64,000 nt of DNA from a bacterium 336/3 (GTDB lineage: Bacteria > Bacteroidota > Bacteroidia > Cytophagales > Thermonemataceae). The notes under the pieces were generated by a model. That model ran no database searches. It saw only the letters and a list, made by a program, of their open reading frames with translations, and was not told where the DNA came from. The DNA lies in assembly GCA_001281695.1 (NCBI GenBank), contig LJIE01000003.1, forward strand, positions 56,459 through 120,458, written 5' to 3'. The translations under genes were made by a program, and so were the position numbers. Shown here in pieces: positions 54,837-63,323 of this stretch; the first letter of the stretch is position 1; the number at the start of each line of letters is the position of its first letter.

Positions 54837-55625
54837 TCAGTTATTTACTTTACTTCCCATCATTTTAGCTACTAAGTTTATAATGGCTTTCCTTGTCAAA
54901 AAACGAGGTAGTAAAGTTGTTATATAATTGTCAGTACCAACTACTTTATAACTTTTCCCTTTCAATAAAGCCTTTATTCCTTCTTTGGCTACTGTTTCAG
55001 AGCTGTCAGCTCTCATACCTTTTGTGTTTGCTTTTGCAGTTGATTGAAATCCTGTAGCTGTATTTCCAGGGCATAATGCCGTAATCGTAATTCCTTTTTT
55101 ATAAAATTCTCCGTACAAACCTTCTGAAAAGCTAAGCACGAATGCTTTTGATGCACAATAAGTTGTAATGTAAGGACAAGGCTGGAAGGCACCTGTCGAT
55201 GCTACATTGATAATGCCACCTTCTTTTCTTTGTAGCATTTCTGGAATAACAAGTTGACTTAATGTTGTTAATGATGTTATATTAAGTTCTATCATTTCTT
55301 CATACGTTGAAATACTTTGGTCTAAGAAATTCGTCCATTTTCCAAAACCTGCATTGTTTACCAAAAGGTCAATGTTCAAATTTTCCTTTTTAATTGCATT
55401 GAATAGTTGTTCCGCACTTCCACCAATAGCAAGATTTTCAATAAAGATTGACACTTTAACATCGTATGCTTTTCTTATTAAAGTTGCAATAGTTTCCAAT
55501 TTTTGGGCTGAACGAGCTGTAATAATTAAATTAGCACCTTGCTTGGCTAATTCGTAAGCGAATGCTTCTCCAATGCCTGATGATGCACCAGTGATAAGTG
55601 CTGTTTTGTTTTTTAAATTTTTCAT
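54837..55625 (-). CDS. Short-chain dehydrogenase/reductase
   Basis: 262 aa, classical SDR. Cofactor motif TGASSGIGEA (residues 13-22), NNAG motif LLVNNAGFG, catalytic Ser in INVASTGAFQP and YxxxK as YCASK. The Arg after the first strand (TARSAQKLE) suggests NADP(H). C-terminal region with LLPRFLTRKAIINLVAKMMG resembles the DltE/YqjQ-type SDRs. No signal peptide. Followed upstream on the same strand by a Crp-type regulator gene (69-bp gap), which may control it. Confidence 0.9.
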   Translation of the reverse strand: MKNLKNKTALITGASSGIGEAFAYELAKQGANLIITARSAQKLETIATLIRKAYDVKVSIFIENLAIGGSAEQLFNAIKKENLNIDLLVNNAGFGKWTNFLDQSISTYEEMIELNITSLTTLSQLVIPEMLQRKEGGIINVASTGAFQPCPYITTYCASKAFVLSFSEGLYGEFYKKGITITALCPGNTATGFQSTAKANTKGMRADSSETVAKEGIKALLKGKSYKVVGTDNYITTLLPRFLTRKAIINLVAKMMGSKVNN

Positions 55626-55694
55626 CGTATCTGTTTTTATTTTTGATTACGATGTAAAGGTCATTAACTTAAAATCTAATCCACTGAACAAAAG

Positions 55695-56270
55695 TTAAGT
55701 AATTATTTTTCGTCTAATTCTACTCAATGTCTGTGGTTCAATACCTATATAAGATGATATGTATTGTAAAGGAACATTCTGTAAAATGTGAGGCTCTTCT
55801 TTTAAGAGTTTGAGATATTTTTCTTCTGCATTAAGTGTAATAAGGTCTTTTGACCTTTGATTATTGAATACTAAATATTTATCTGACATAAGAATTCCAA
55901 ATAGTGCCATATTATGACTTTTTCTATAAAGAAAATCAAGATTGTCTTTTGTTATTTTCAGCAATTCACAATCACTAATAGTTTGCATAACTTCTTCTGA
56001 TGGTGTTTTTGTTGTAAAACTGTTGTAGGCTGTTACAAAATAATCTTCAGAAGCTAAATGATTAGTTATTTCTTGTCCCTTTTCGTAATGAAAAACTCTA
56101 ATGTATCCTGAAACAACAAAGTATAAATGTTTTGCTGTCTTGTTGTAGTCAACTAAAATTTCATTCTTATTAGCTGTTGTTTTTTCAAATAAATTGTCAA
56201 TCAGTTGAATGTCGTTACCATTAATGTCAACCATTGTTTTTAAAAGGGATATGAGATTAGTGTTGTCCAC
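55695..56270 (-). CDS. Crp/Fnr-family regulator, cyclic-nucleotide-binding fold
   Basis: 191 aa. cNMP-binding domain residues 25-115 (KNEILVDYNKTAKHLYFVVS, GYIRVFHYEKGQEITNHLAS) and a short C-terminal HTH (LQYISSYIGIEPQTLSRIRR). The key phosphate-binding Arg-Ser-Ala element of true Crp is absent, as is usual in this short Bacteroidota branch, so no cAMP dependence should be assumed. It precedes the SDR gene. Confidence 0.88.
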   Translation of the reverse strand: MDNTNLISLLKTMVDINGNDIQLIDNLFEKTTANKNEILVDYNKTAKHLYFVVSGYIRVFHYEKGQEITNHLASEDYFVTAYNSFTTKTPSEEVMQTISDCELLKITKDNLDFLYRKSHNMALFGILMSDKYLVFNNQRSKDLITLNAEEKYLKLLKEEPHILQNVPLQYISSYIGIEPQTLSRIRRKIIT

Positions 56271-56305
56271 GATTTCTGTTTATTTGTCGTTTAGGGTTGC
56301 CGATA

Positions 56306-56343
56306 ACGTTTTGGGTATTGATGAAGTGGAGAATTGAAAACGT
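56306..56343. repeat. Palindrome behind the Crp gene start, attC-like
   Basis: ACGTTTT/AAAACGT arms around a 24-nt loop, with the flanks GCCGATA and CAGCTC. It is shorter than the other palindromes of the window but has the same setting, at the edge of an acquired gene. Confidence 0.35.
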
Positions 56344-56627
56344 CAGCTCAAATATAGTATAAAAGAGGTTCTCGTTGCAAAAGAAAAAAAATGGCAGTTT
56401 GGAAAATTCATTTTTAAGCTCTTTAGAAGAGTAAAGTAAAAGAGAGAAAATAACACTTTGTTGGTAATGATAAATCGAAAGTTAAATATAGTAAATTATA
56501 AAAAGTACTTCATAATTACACTTTGGATATACAATTGCTTATGGAATTGTAGAAAATATAAAAAAGTCTATTTTCATCAAGTTATTTGACTTAGGAATCT
56601 ACTGTTAAATAAATTAAGAGTATTGGA
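56344..56627. other. Intergenic DNA between the palindrome and the efflux-operon terminator
   Basis: No gene recognised in about 280 AT-rich bases. Confidence 0.4.
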
Positions 56628-56674
56628 AAAACTTTCTTAACATTTCCATAAGGTTAAAATTTTAAGAAAGTTTT
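56628..56674 (-). terminator. Terminator of the efflux operon
   Basis: AAAACTTTCTTAA/TTAAGAAAGTTTT with a 21-nt loop, 20 bp after the outer-membrane factor gene. On the minus strand a short T-run follows. Confidence 0.65.
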
Positions 56675-56693
56675 TTCTTAACCACTAAAAAGC

Positions 56694-58124
56694 TTAATAC
56701 CACCCTCCTCCTAAACTTTTATAAATATTTACTTTTGTCACTAATTGCTTTAATTTGATTTCAGTAAGTTCCATTTTTGTGTTCAAAGCTTCTCTTTGAG
56801 TAAGTAAGACCTCCATATAATCTGCTCTGGCATACTTAAATAAGTCATTAGAAATATCAACAGATTGTGAAAGAATATCAGATTCTTTCTGTTTAGTCTG
56901 ATAGCTACCAGAGTAATTCTTTATAGCAGAAGTTTGATTCATTACTTCTAAATAAGCATTTAGAATGGTTTGTTGATATTTATACCTTGCTTGAGCCTGT
57001 TTGTGATATGATTTGTAATAATTAGCCTGAATAGCATTTTTATTAATTAAAGGTGCTAAAGCATCACCAAATAAAGAAAGAACCAAGGATTCAGGATTAA
57101 AGAGTAAATGAGGTTGAAAAGCCTGCATACCAATAAATCCATTGAGTCTAAAAGCTGGATAAAAATTAGCTTTTGCAGATTTAATATCCAAGCCTGTTGC
57201 CTGCAACTCCCACTCAGCTTGGCGTATATCAGGTCGATTCTGTAAAAGTTGTTTAGGAATACCCACAAATAACGAATCTGTTGACAAGGTGGTAAAAGAT
57301 GATGAATTTCGAGCAATAGTTTTAGGAAAACCTCCAATTAAAAAATGAATTCTATTTTCTGTTTCTACAATTCTCTGTTGAATTTCATACTGTAAATTGG
57401 TGGTGTTAAGCAATTGGGCTTCAAAACGATTGACAGCTAATTGAGAAACTTTAGCAGATTCTTTCTCTTGTTTTACAATTTGCAAGGCATTGGTTTGGAG
57501 TTCTATATTTTTTTGAACAATCTCCAGTAAATTGTCCAAAGCCATCAGTTCATAATAAGAGTTAGCAATTTCTGCAATAAGTCTTGTAGTTAAGAAGTTT
57601 TTAGCTTCTTGGGTTGCCATATACCTCGAAAAAGCTGATTTTTTAGCATTTCTGAGCTTCTTCCAAACATCTATTTCCCAAGAACTATTAAAGCCTACTA
57701 AAAAATCAGTAAGAGGTGATGGAAAAGGTTTATTAGGTTCAATACTTACATTTTTTTCCAAAGCTCCCAAACGAGTAAAACTACCTGCTCTATCTAAACC
57801 AGTTCCTCCACGAATGCCCACAAAAGGCATATATTCCCCTCTACGAGCTTTCACTTCATTAAGGCTGATGGCTATTTCTTGTTGTACAATAAGAAGTTCC
57901 TGATTGTTTTGTAAGGCAGTATCAATCAGAGCAACTAGGTTCTGATCTTTAAAATAGTCTTTCCATTTAATTCTTGCAATATTATTTGTATCTGATATGC
58001 TATTGTTATAACTATCAGGTATAGCTTGAGATTTTGTTTTGACAGTATACTGGGGTACTTTACAAGAAGTACCCACAGCAATCATCAAAATGATTATCGA
58101 AAAATTATATACTACCGTTTTCAT
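56694..58124 (-). CDS. TolC/NodT-family outer-membrane efflux lipoprotein
   Basis: 476 aa. N-terminal lipobox (IAVGTSC) makes it a lipoprotein. Two OEP repeats follow: QNNQELLIVQQEIAISLNEV, ANSYYELMALDNLLEIVQKN, RPDIRQAEWELQATGLDIKS and LNAYLEVMNQTSAIKNYSGS. These form the trimeric channel of a tripartite RND pump. The first 20 bases overlap the end of the RND gene, so it is translated with it. Confidence 0.93.
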   Translation of the reverse strand: MKTVVYNFSIIILMIAVGTSCKVPQYTVKTKSQAIPDSYNNSISDTNNIARIKWKDYFKDQNLVALIDTALQNNQELLIVQQEIAISLNEVKARRGEYMPFVGIRGGTGLDRAGSFTRLGALEKNVSIEPNKPFPSPLTDFLVGFNSSWEIDVWKKLRNAKKSAFSRYMATQEAKNFLTTRLIAEIANSYYELMALDNLLEIVQKNIELQTNALQIVKQEKESAKVSQLAVNRFEAQLLNTTNLQYEIQQRIVETENRIHFLIGGFPKTIARNSSSFTTLSTDSLFVGIPKQLLQNRPDIRQAEWELQATGLDIKSAKANFYPAFRLNGFIGMQAFQPHLLFNPESLVLSLFGDALAPLINKNAIQANYYKSYHKQAQARYKYQQTILNAYLEVMNQTSAIKNYSGSYQTKQKESDILSQSVDISNDLFKYARADYMEVLLTQREALNTKMELTEIKLKQLVTKVNIYKSLGGGWY

Positions 58125-61100
58125 CTTGTTTAATATTTTTATTGAATAACTTTTTGAATCTTTTTAGAAGACGATTTTCAGTCATATTATTTTCCACAAA
58201 ATCTTCTGTAAGAGGCGTTTCATCTTCATCTTTGATAAGTTTTTTGTTACCTGCAAATTTTGCAAAGATGTAATACAAGCCAGGGATAACGAGAACCCCT
58301 ATAATTGTACCTAACATCATTCCACCCATTGCTGATGAGCCAATCGTACGATTGCCAATGGCTCCTGCCCCCGTAGCTCTTACAAGAGGTATCAACCCTG
58401 CAATAAAGGCAAAAGAGGTCATCAGAATAGGGCGAAAACGTACTTTTGCACCTTCAATAGCAGCGTCCACCAAAGATGCCCCTTCTTGATGTTTCTGAAC
58501 AGCAAATTCTACAATCAATACAGCATTTTTACCCAATAAACCAACCAACATAATCAATCCAATTTGAGCATAAATATCATTAGACAAACCCATAACCTTT
58601 AAGAAGGCAAAAGAACCAAAAACCCCGATAGGTAAAGAAAATATAACAGCTAATGGAATAATAAAGCTTTCATACTGAGATGCTAATACCAAATACACAA
58701 AGACTAATACCATAATAAAGACATATACAGCTTCATTTCCTCGTCCAGCCTCTTCGTAAGAAAGTCCTTCCCAAGCAATGTCATAACCTTGAGGTAATAC
58801 CTGCTTGGCTACTTCCCTGATAGCATCAATGGCATCACCAGTCGTATAACCTGCTGCTGGTACCCCTCGAATGGCAGATGAGGTATAAAGATTTAACCTT
58901 GTGATTTCATTAGGACCTTGTGTTTTAACCAGTCTCATAAAAGAAGAATAGGGAACCATATCTCCTTTATCATTTTTGATAAATAAATTTGTCAGGTCAG
59001 AGGGGATTTTGCGATATTCTGGTGAAGCCTGTGTATAAACCTTAAAAAAGTTTTGAAAACGGGTAAAGCCTTGTTCGTATGTACTACCAATCAAAATATT
59101 AAGATTCTCCATAGCTTTACCAATTGAAACACCTTTCTGCATGGCAGCAGCATTGTCTATCACTAATTCGTATTGTGGATAATTGGCAGCATAAAAGGTA
59201 AAAAGTCCTGTAAGTTCTTTTCGTTTCCCTAAAGCTTCCATAAATTCTTTATTTATTTTATCAAACTCCTGATAATCCACAGTTGTACTTTTATCTAAAA
59301 GACTAAAAGAGAATCCATTAGAAGCTCCATAACCTGGAACAGCAGGAGGTTCAAAGAACTCAATAACAGCTCCTAAATCTTTTGTTTTTTCTTCTAACTC
59401 TTCAATAATTTCTTGTACAGAATGATGTCTTTTTGACCATTCTTTTAGGTTAATCAGACAGGTTCCTGCATTTGATCCTCTACCTTCTGTAAGTATTTCA
59501 TAGCCAGCCAAAGCAGTTACAGACTGAATACCATCTACTTTTTCTGCTATCTTTTGTAGTTGTTTGGCAACTTCGTTGGTTCTTTCTAAGGTAGAACCTG
59601 GAGGCGTTTGAATAATGGCATATAGCATTCCTTGGTCTTCATTGGGTATAAAACCAATGGGTAGTGTCTGATTAACAGAAAAAATGCCCAAACCAAAAGC
59701 AACTAAAATACTAAAAGTCAGCAATCTGCGATTGACAATAAAACCTAAGAGTTTGGCATATTTATTTGTCAATTTCTCGAAACGGGCATTAAACCAATTG
59801 AGAAAAATATTGATAGGAGTTCTTTTTTTATGCTTTCCATGATTATTTTTTAGAATCATGGCACATAATACAGGAGTAAGAGTGAGTGCTATCAATCCTG
59901 AGAGTAAAATAGAACTAGCCATTGTAATAGAGAACTGTCTGTAAAACATTCCCACAGGACCTGTCATAAAGGTAATAGGAACGAATACTGCTGTCATGAC
60001 AAGTGTAATGGCAATAATAGCCCCACTAATTTCTCCTAATACTTTTTTTACAGCCTGAAAAGGATTAAGGTGTTCTTCTTCCATTTTAGCATGTACAGCT
60101 TCTACAACTACAATTGCATCATCTACAACTATCCCGATTGCTAAAACAAGAGCAAATAAGGTAATCAGATTAATGGTTAAGCCAAGAAACTTCATAAACA
60201 TGAAGGCTCCTACCAATGAAATCGGAACAGCGATAATGGGAATAAGTGTTGAACGCCAATCTCCTAAGAATAAAAAAACAACAATTGCAACCAATATAAA
60301 TGCTTCTACAAGTGTATGAACAACTTGATCAATGGATGCATCTAAAAACTTAGAAACATCATAACTGATTTGATAGCTCATACCAGGAGGGAAATCTTTA
60401 TTTAATTCATCTAGCTTAATTTTTACTTGTTTGATTAGTTCGCTGGCGTTGGTACCAAAGTTCTGTTTTAAAACAATTGAAGCAGAAGGATAGCCATCTT
60501 TGCTCGAATAAATATCAAAAAACTGACTCCCTAACTCCACATTAGCAACATCTTTGAGTCGTAAGATTTCTGCTTCTGCATTAGCTCTTACGATTATATT
60601 TCCATACTCTTCAGGCTCGTTAAAACGCCCTTTATAAACTAAAACATATTCTAACGATTGTACTTCTTTTCCTGAGCTAAGCCCTAATCTGCCAGGTCTT
60701 CCAATCACACTTTGCTCATTGATAGCTTCCATAATTTCATCAGCAGATACCTTATAAGCTCTCATTCTATCAGGTTTTAACCAAATACGCATAGCATAAT
60801 TACGTGAACCCAAAATCTGAGCTCTTCCCATTCCTTTTATACGTTGCAATTCAGGTATAATATTTACGTTTGCATAATTGTATAAAAATTTCTCATCTGC
60901 ATTTTTATCTGTACTGTATAAGTTCACATACATCAACATACTAGGCTGTATGGGAGAAATGATAATACCTTCTCTTTGCACCAAAGGAGGCAGATTATTT
61001 AAAATCTGGTCTATACGGGTTTTTACATTTACCACATTTGCATTTGGGTCAGTTCCTGGTTCAAATACAATTTGGATGGTTGCTTCGCCTGCACTAGTTG

Positions 61101-61344
61101 CACTAGAACTCATATATAACATACCTTGTACACCATTGATAGCTCTTTCCATAGGAATGAGAGTTGTATTGACTAGTACATCGGCACTGGCACCAGGGTA
61201 AGCTACAAATATAGATACACGAGGAGGGGCAATTTCGGGAAATTGAGAAATAGGTATTGTTTTCATGGATAACAAACCAATGAAAATAATGACCAAAGAT
61301 ATTGAAATTGCTAATACTGGACGTTGAATGAATCTTGTAAACAT
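58105..61344 (-). CDS. RND efflux permease, AcrB/HAE1 type
   Basis: 1079 aa, close to AcrB (1049). Twelve membrane helices with large loops after the first and seventh. The proton-relay Asp pair is in IGIVVDDAIVVVEAVH, and helix 1 has the usual FIxRPVLA pattern (FIQRPVLAISISLVIIFIGL). Further landmarks: GAIIAITLVMTAVFVPITFM, and VGLLGKNAVLIVEFAVQ in helix 11. It exports amphiphilic drugs, bile acids or dyes through the adaptor and TolC-like partners encoded beside it. A 60-residue charged C-terminal tail is a little longer than usual. Confidence 0.96.
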   Translation of the reverse strand: MFTRFIQRPVLAISISLVIIFIGLLSMKTIPISQFPEIAPPRVSIFVAYPGASADVLVNTTLIPMERAINGVQGMLYMSSSATSAGEATIQIVFEPGTDPNANVVNVKTRIDQILNNLPPLVQREGIIISPIQPSMLMYVNLYSTDKNADEKFLYNYANVNIIPELQRIKGMGRAQILGSRNYAMRIWLKPDRMRAYKVSADEIMEAINEQSVIGRPGRLGLSSGKEVQSLEYVLVYKGRFNEPEEYGNIIVRANAEAEILRLKDVANVELGSQFFDIYSSKDGYPSASIVLKQNFGTNASELIKQVKIKLDELNKDFPPGMSYQISYDVSKFLDASIDQVVHTLVEAFILVAIVVFLFLGDWRSTLIPIIAVPISLVGAFMFMKFLGLTINLITLFALVLAIGIVVDDAIVVVEAVHAKMEEEHLNPFQAVKKVLGEISGAIIAITLVMTAVFVPITFMTGPVGMFYRQFSITMASSILLSGLIALTLTPVLCAMILKNNHGKHKKRTPINIFLNWFNARFEKLTNKYAKLLGFIVNRRLLTFSILVAFGLGIFSVNQTLPIGFIPNEDQGMLYAIIQTPPGSTLERTNEVAKQLQKIAEKVDGIQSVTALAGYEILTEGRGSNAGTCLINLKEWSKRHHSVQEIIEELEEKTKDLGAVIEFFEPPAVPGYGASNGFSFSLLDKSTTVDYQEFDKINKEFMEALGKRKELTGLFTFYAANYPQYELVIDNAAAMQKGVSIGKAMENLNILIGSTYEQGFTRFQNFFKVYTQASPEYRKIPSDLTNLFIKNDKGDMVPYSSFMRLVKTQGPNEITRLNLYTSSAIRGVPAAGYTTGDAIDAIREVAKQVLPQGYDIAWEGLSYEEAGRGNEAVYVFIMVLVFVYLVLASQYESFIIPLAVIFSLPIGVFGSFAFLKVMGLSNDIYAQIGLIMLVGLLGKNAVLIVEFAVQKHQEGASLVDAAIEGAKVRFRPILMTSFAFIAGLIPLVRATGAGAIGNRTIGSSAMGGMMLGTIIGVLVIPGLYYIFAKFAGNKKLIKDEDETPLTEDFVENNMTENRLLKRFKKLFNKNIKQDENGSI

Positions 61345-61364
61345 AGTTGTCTTCTTTTATTTAA

Positions 61365-62450
61365 TTATTCTGCATGTATATTTCTCAACTCACTCATAAC
61401 TACCCCAAAATCAACTGATTTTGTTTGGATGTGTTGCCCGTTCTTTACTTTACGTAAACCTTCTATCAGAATCTTATCACCTTCTTTCAATCCTTCTTTG
61501 ACGACAAATATGTGGGGCATTTCATTAGCCACTTTGATTTCTCTAGCCTGAACATTATTTTTCTTATCTATAACATAAACATATTTCTTTTCAAGTACTT
61601 CAAAAGTTGCTTTTTGGGGTATCAGAAGGGCTTTTTGCAATTTAATAGGCATCAAAATATTCCCTGTTTCTCCATGTCTTAAAATACCCTCAGCATTTGC
61701 AAAAGTTGCTCTGAAAGCGATATTACCTGTTTCATTGTTAAAATCGGCTTCTATTGTTTCTACAAACCCTCGATTTTGATACAACTGGTTATTTGCCAAG
61801 ACAAGTTTAACAGAATCTAATTGATTGTTCTTTTTTTGCAGGGCAAAGTCTAAATATTCTGCTTCAGGTACATTGAAATAGACCCACATTTTTTCATTAT
61901 CAGAAAGAGTTGTTAAGAATTCCCCTTCATCTAGTAAACTTCCTAAACGCACCATAAATCTGCCAACCATTCCATCAAAAGGGGCTCTTATTTCTGTAAA
62001 TCCTAAATGGGTTTTGGCAAGAGCCAGTTCTGCTCTTGCTTTATCATATTTGGCTTTAGAAAGGGCAAGTTCATTAACTGATACAATATTCTTATCAGAT
62101 AAATTTTTTGTATTTTTATATTCTATTTCTGCAAAATTTGTCTCTGCTAAGGCTTTTTGAGTTTCTGCCTGATATACAAAAGGCATTACTTGAAATAATA
62201 ATTGTCCTTTTTTGACGAACTTGCCTTCATCTACATAAACACTTTGTAAATAGCCTTTTTCTAAAGCTCTTAATTCTATATGTTGAATAGAACGAATCTG
62301 ACAAACATATTCTTTGAAAATGGTAGTGTCTTTTCTGACTGGGGTAGTACACAAAAAAGTAGATTCTTCTATTTTGTGATGTTCATTATGCTGACAAGCC
62401 ATTTGTAAAAACATGAAAAGGCTCATCAATAGAATTGATATATTTTTCAT
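61365..62450 (-). CDS. Membrane-fusion (adaptor) lipoprotein of the RND pump
   Basis: 361 aa from the ATG at 62448-62450; the frame runs 24 codons further upstream, but this start begins the lipoprotein signal (MKNISILLMSLFMFLQMACQ with lipobox cysteine). The HlyD/AcrA layout follows: barrel-sandwich halves (ALEKGYLQSVYVDEGKFVKK, HLGFTEIRAPFDGMVGRFMV), alpha hairpin between them, beta-barrel and membrane-proximal domain (VKEGLKEGDKILIEGLRKVK). 20 bp from the RND gene. Confidence 0.93.
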   Translation of the reverse strand: MKNISILLMSLFMFLQMACQHNEHHKIEESTFLCTTPVRKDTTIFKEYVCQIRSIQHIELRALEKGYLQSVYVDEGKFVKKGQLLFQVMPFVYQAETQKALAETNFAEIEYKNTKNLSDKNIVSVNELALSKAKYDKARAELALAKTHLGFTEIRAPFDGMVGRFMVRLGSLLDEGEFLTTLSDNEKMWVYFNVPEAEYLDFALQKKNNQLDSVKLVLANNQLYQNRGFVETIEADFNNETGNIAFRATFANAEGILRHGETGNILMPIKLQKALLIPQKATFEVLEKKYVYVIDKKNNVQAREIKVANEMPHIFVVKEGLKEGDKILIEGLRKVKNGQHIQTKSVDFGVVMSELRNIHAE

Positions 62451-62610
62451 AAAATTAAATGTTATTTTCTTAAAATTAAAAGGATAGGGGGTATCATGCC
62501 TGTCGTTTTTCAGAAAAGACAAGATGATAGAGGTATTCTAAAATATTTTAGAATAAAAATACCCATAGTCAGATAATTTGACTTTTATGGATGGGGTTTA
62601 AAGTAGAATT

Positions 62611-62997
62611 CTAGATTTCGTAAAAAACAAGCTGATGATAAGCTATGTAGAAAGGGCAAGACGGGTATTGAGAGGTACTAGCAATATTTGATTGATAAAT
62701 AACACTTGAAAAACAAAAAGTTCTATTAATAGCTGGTATGCTATGTATTTGCCAATCTTTATCAAGAATTTTCTTGTATTTTTTAATTTTATGAGATGTG
62801 CCTACTTCACTGTCTTCTTCATCTATATTTTCATTTTCTGTTTTGGTTTCTTTTTCAGTCTCAACAGTTTTTTCAATAAAAAGATTGTATGAATTGTAAG
62901 GAGAAATGCCAACTAAGTATGAAAATATTAGTACAAAGGAAAAGGATAGAATTCTTTTTCCTGACTTTCTTTCAATATAGTTGAGTATATTATACAT
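62611..62997 (-). CDS. First gene of the efflux operon, hypothetical
   Basis: 128 aa. A single hydrophobic stretch (ILSFSFVLIFSYLVGISPYN, residues 15-35), then an acidic Glu/Lys linker (EKETKTENENIDEEDSEVG) and a Ser/Tyr/Cys-rich C-terminus. It begins 6 bp after the palindrome at 63004-63021 and precedes the adaptor gene by 160 bp, so it is probably transcribed with the pump. Similar short leaders occur before metal and drug pumps in Bacteroidota, but I cannot assign a role. Confidence 0.6.
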   Translation of the reverse strand: MYNILNYIERKSGKRILSFSFVLIFSYLVGISPYNSYNLFIEKTVETEKETKTENENIDEEDSEVGTSHKIKKYKKILDKDWQIHSIPAINRTFCFSSVIYQSNIASTSQYPSCPFYIAYHQLVFYEI

Positions 62998-63003
62998 AGT
63001 TGT

Positions 63004-63021
63004 ATTACCTTATAAGGTAAT
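63004..63021. promoter_or_regulatory. Perfect 18-bp palindrome, efflux-operon operator candidate
   Basis: ATTACCTTATAAGGTAAT is self-complementary over all 18 bases and ends 6 bp before the start codon at 62997. This is the layout of a TetR- or similar dimeric repressor site. No such regulator is encoded in the window. Confidence 0.65.
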
Positions 63022-63216
63022 TAGTTGATTGAGATTCACTAGTTCTAACTTTTTACTATTTCTTTACAAAGGAAGGTATTTTTTTATAAAGCATTATCAC
63101 ATTTCTTATTAAAAGAATTTATGAATAACATATTTTATATTAATGAGTACTTAGATAAAGAAATACACCTTTTTTTAGACTGATTTTGTTCTTTTCAAAT
63201 TATACAAATTTTAGGT

Positions 63217-63317
63217 TCATTTTTCATCTATAAAAAATACAGCCCTTTATAAAAGGGCTGTATAGAAAAGAAATTTTTCTAAGTTTTACTATTTGCCATG
63301 CTTAAGTCTGAGTTATG
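63217..63317 (-). repeat. 100-bp dispersed terminator repeat, copy 2
   Basis: Matches 50806-50905 at about 92% with one extra base in the hairpin loop. It lies 6 bp after the stop of the sigma-factor gene at 63324, the same position relative to a minus-strand gene as copy 1. Just outside it the plus strand reads CAACAGTTAACAGG, similar to the insertion-sequence end at 36790. Confidence 0.75.
63237..63263 (-). terminator. Hairpin terminator in repeat copy 2
   Basis: ATACAGCCCTTT/AAAGGGCTGTAT; on the minus strand a T-run follows. Paired changes relative to copy 1 (T-A to A-T and T-A to C-G) preserve the stem. Confidence 0.8.
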
Positions 63318-63323
63318 CAACAG

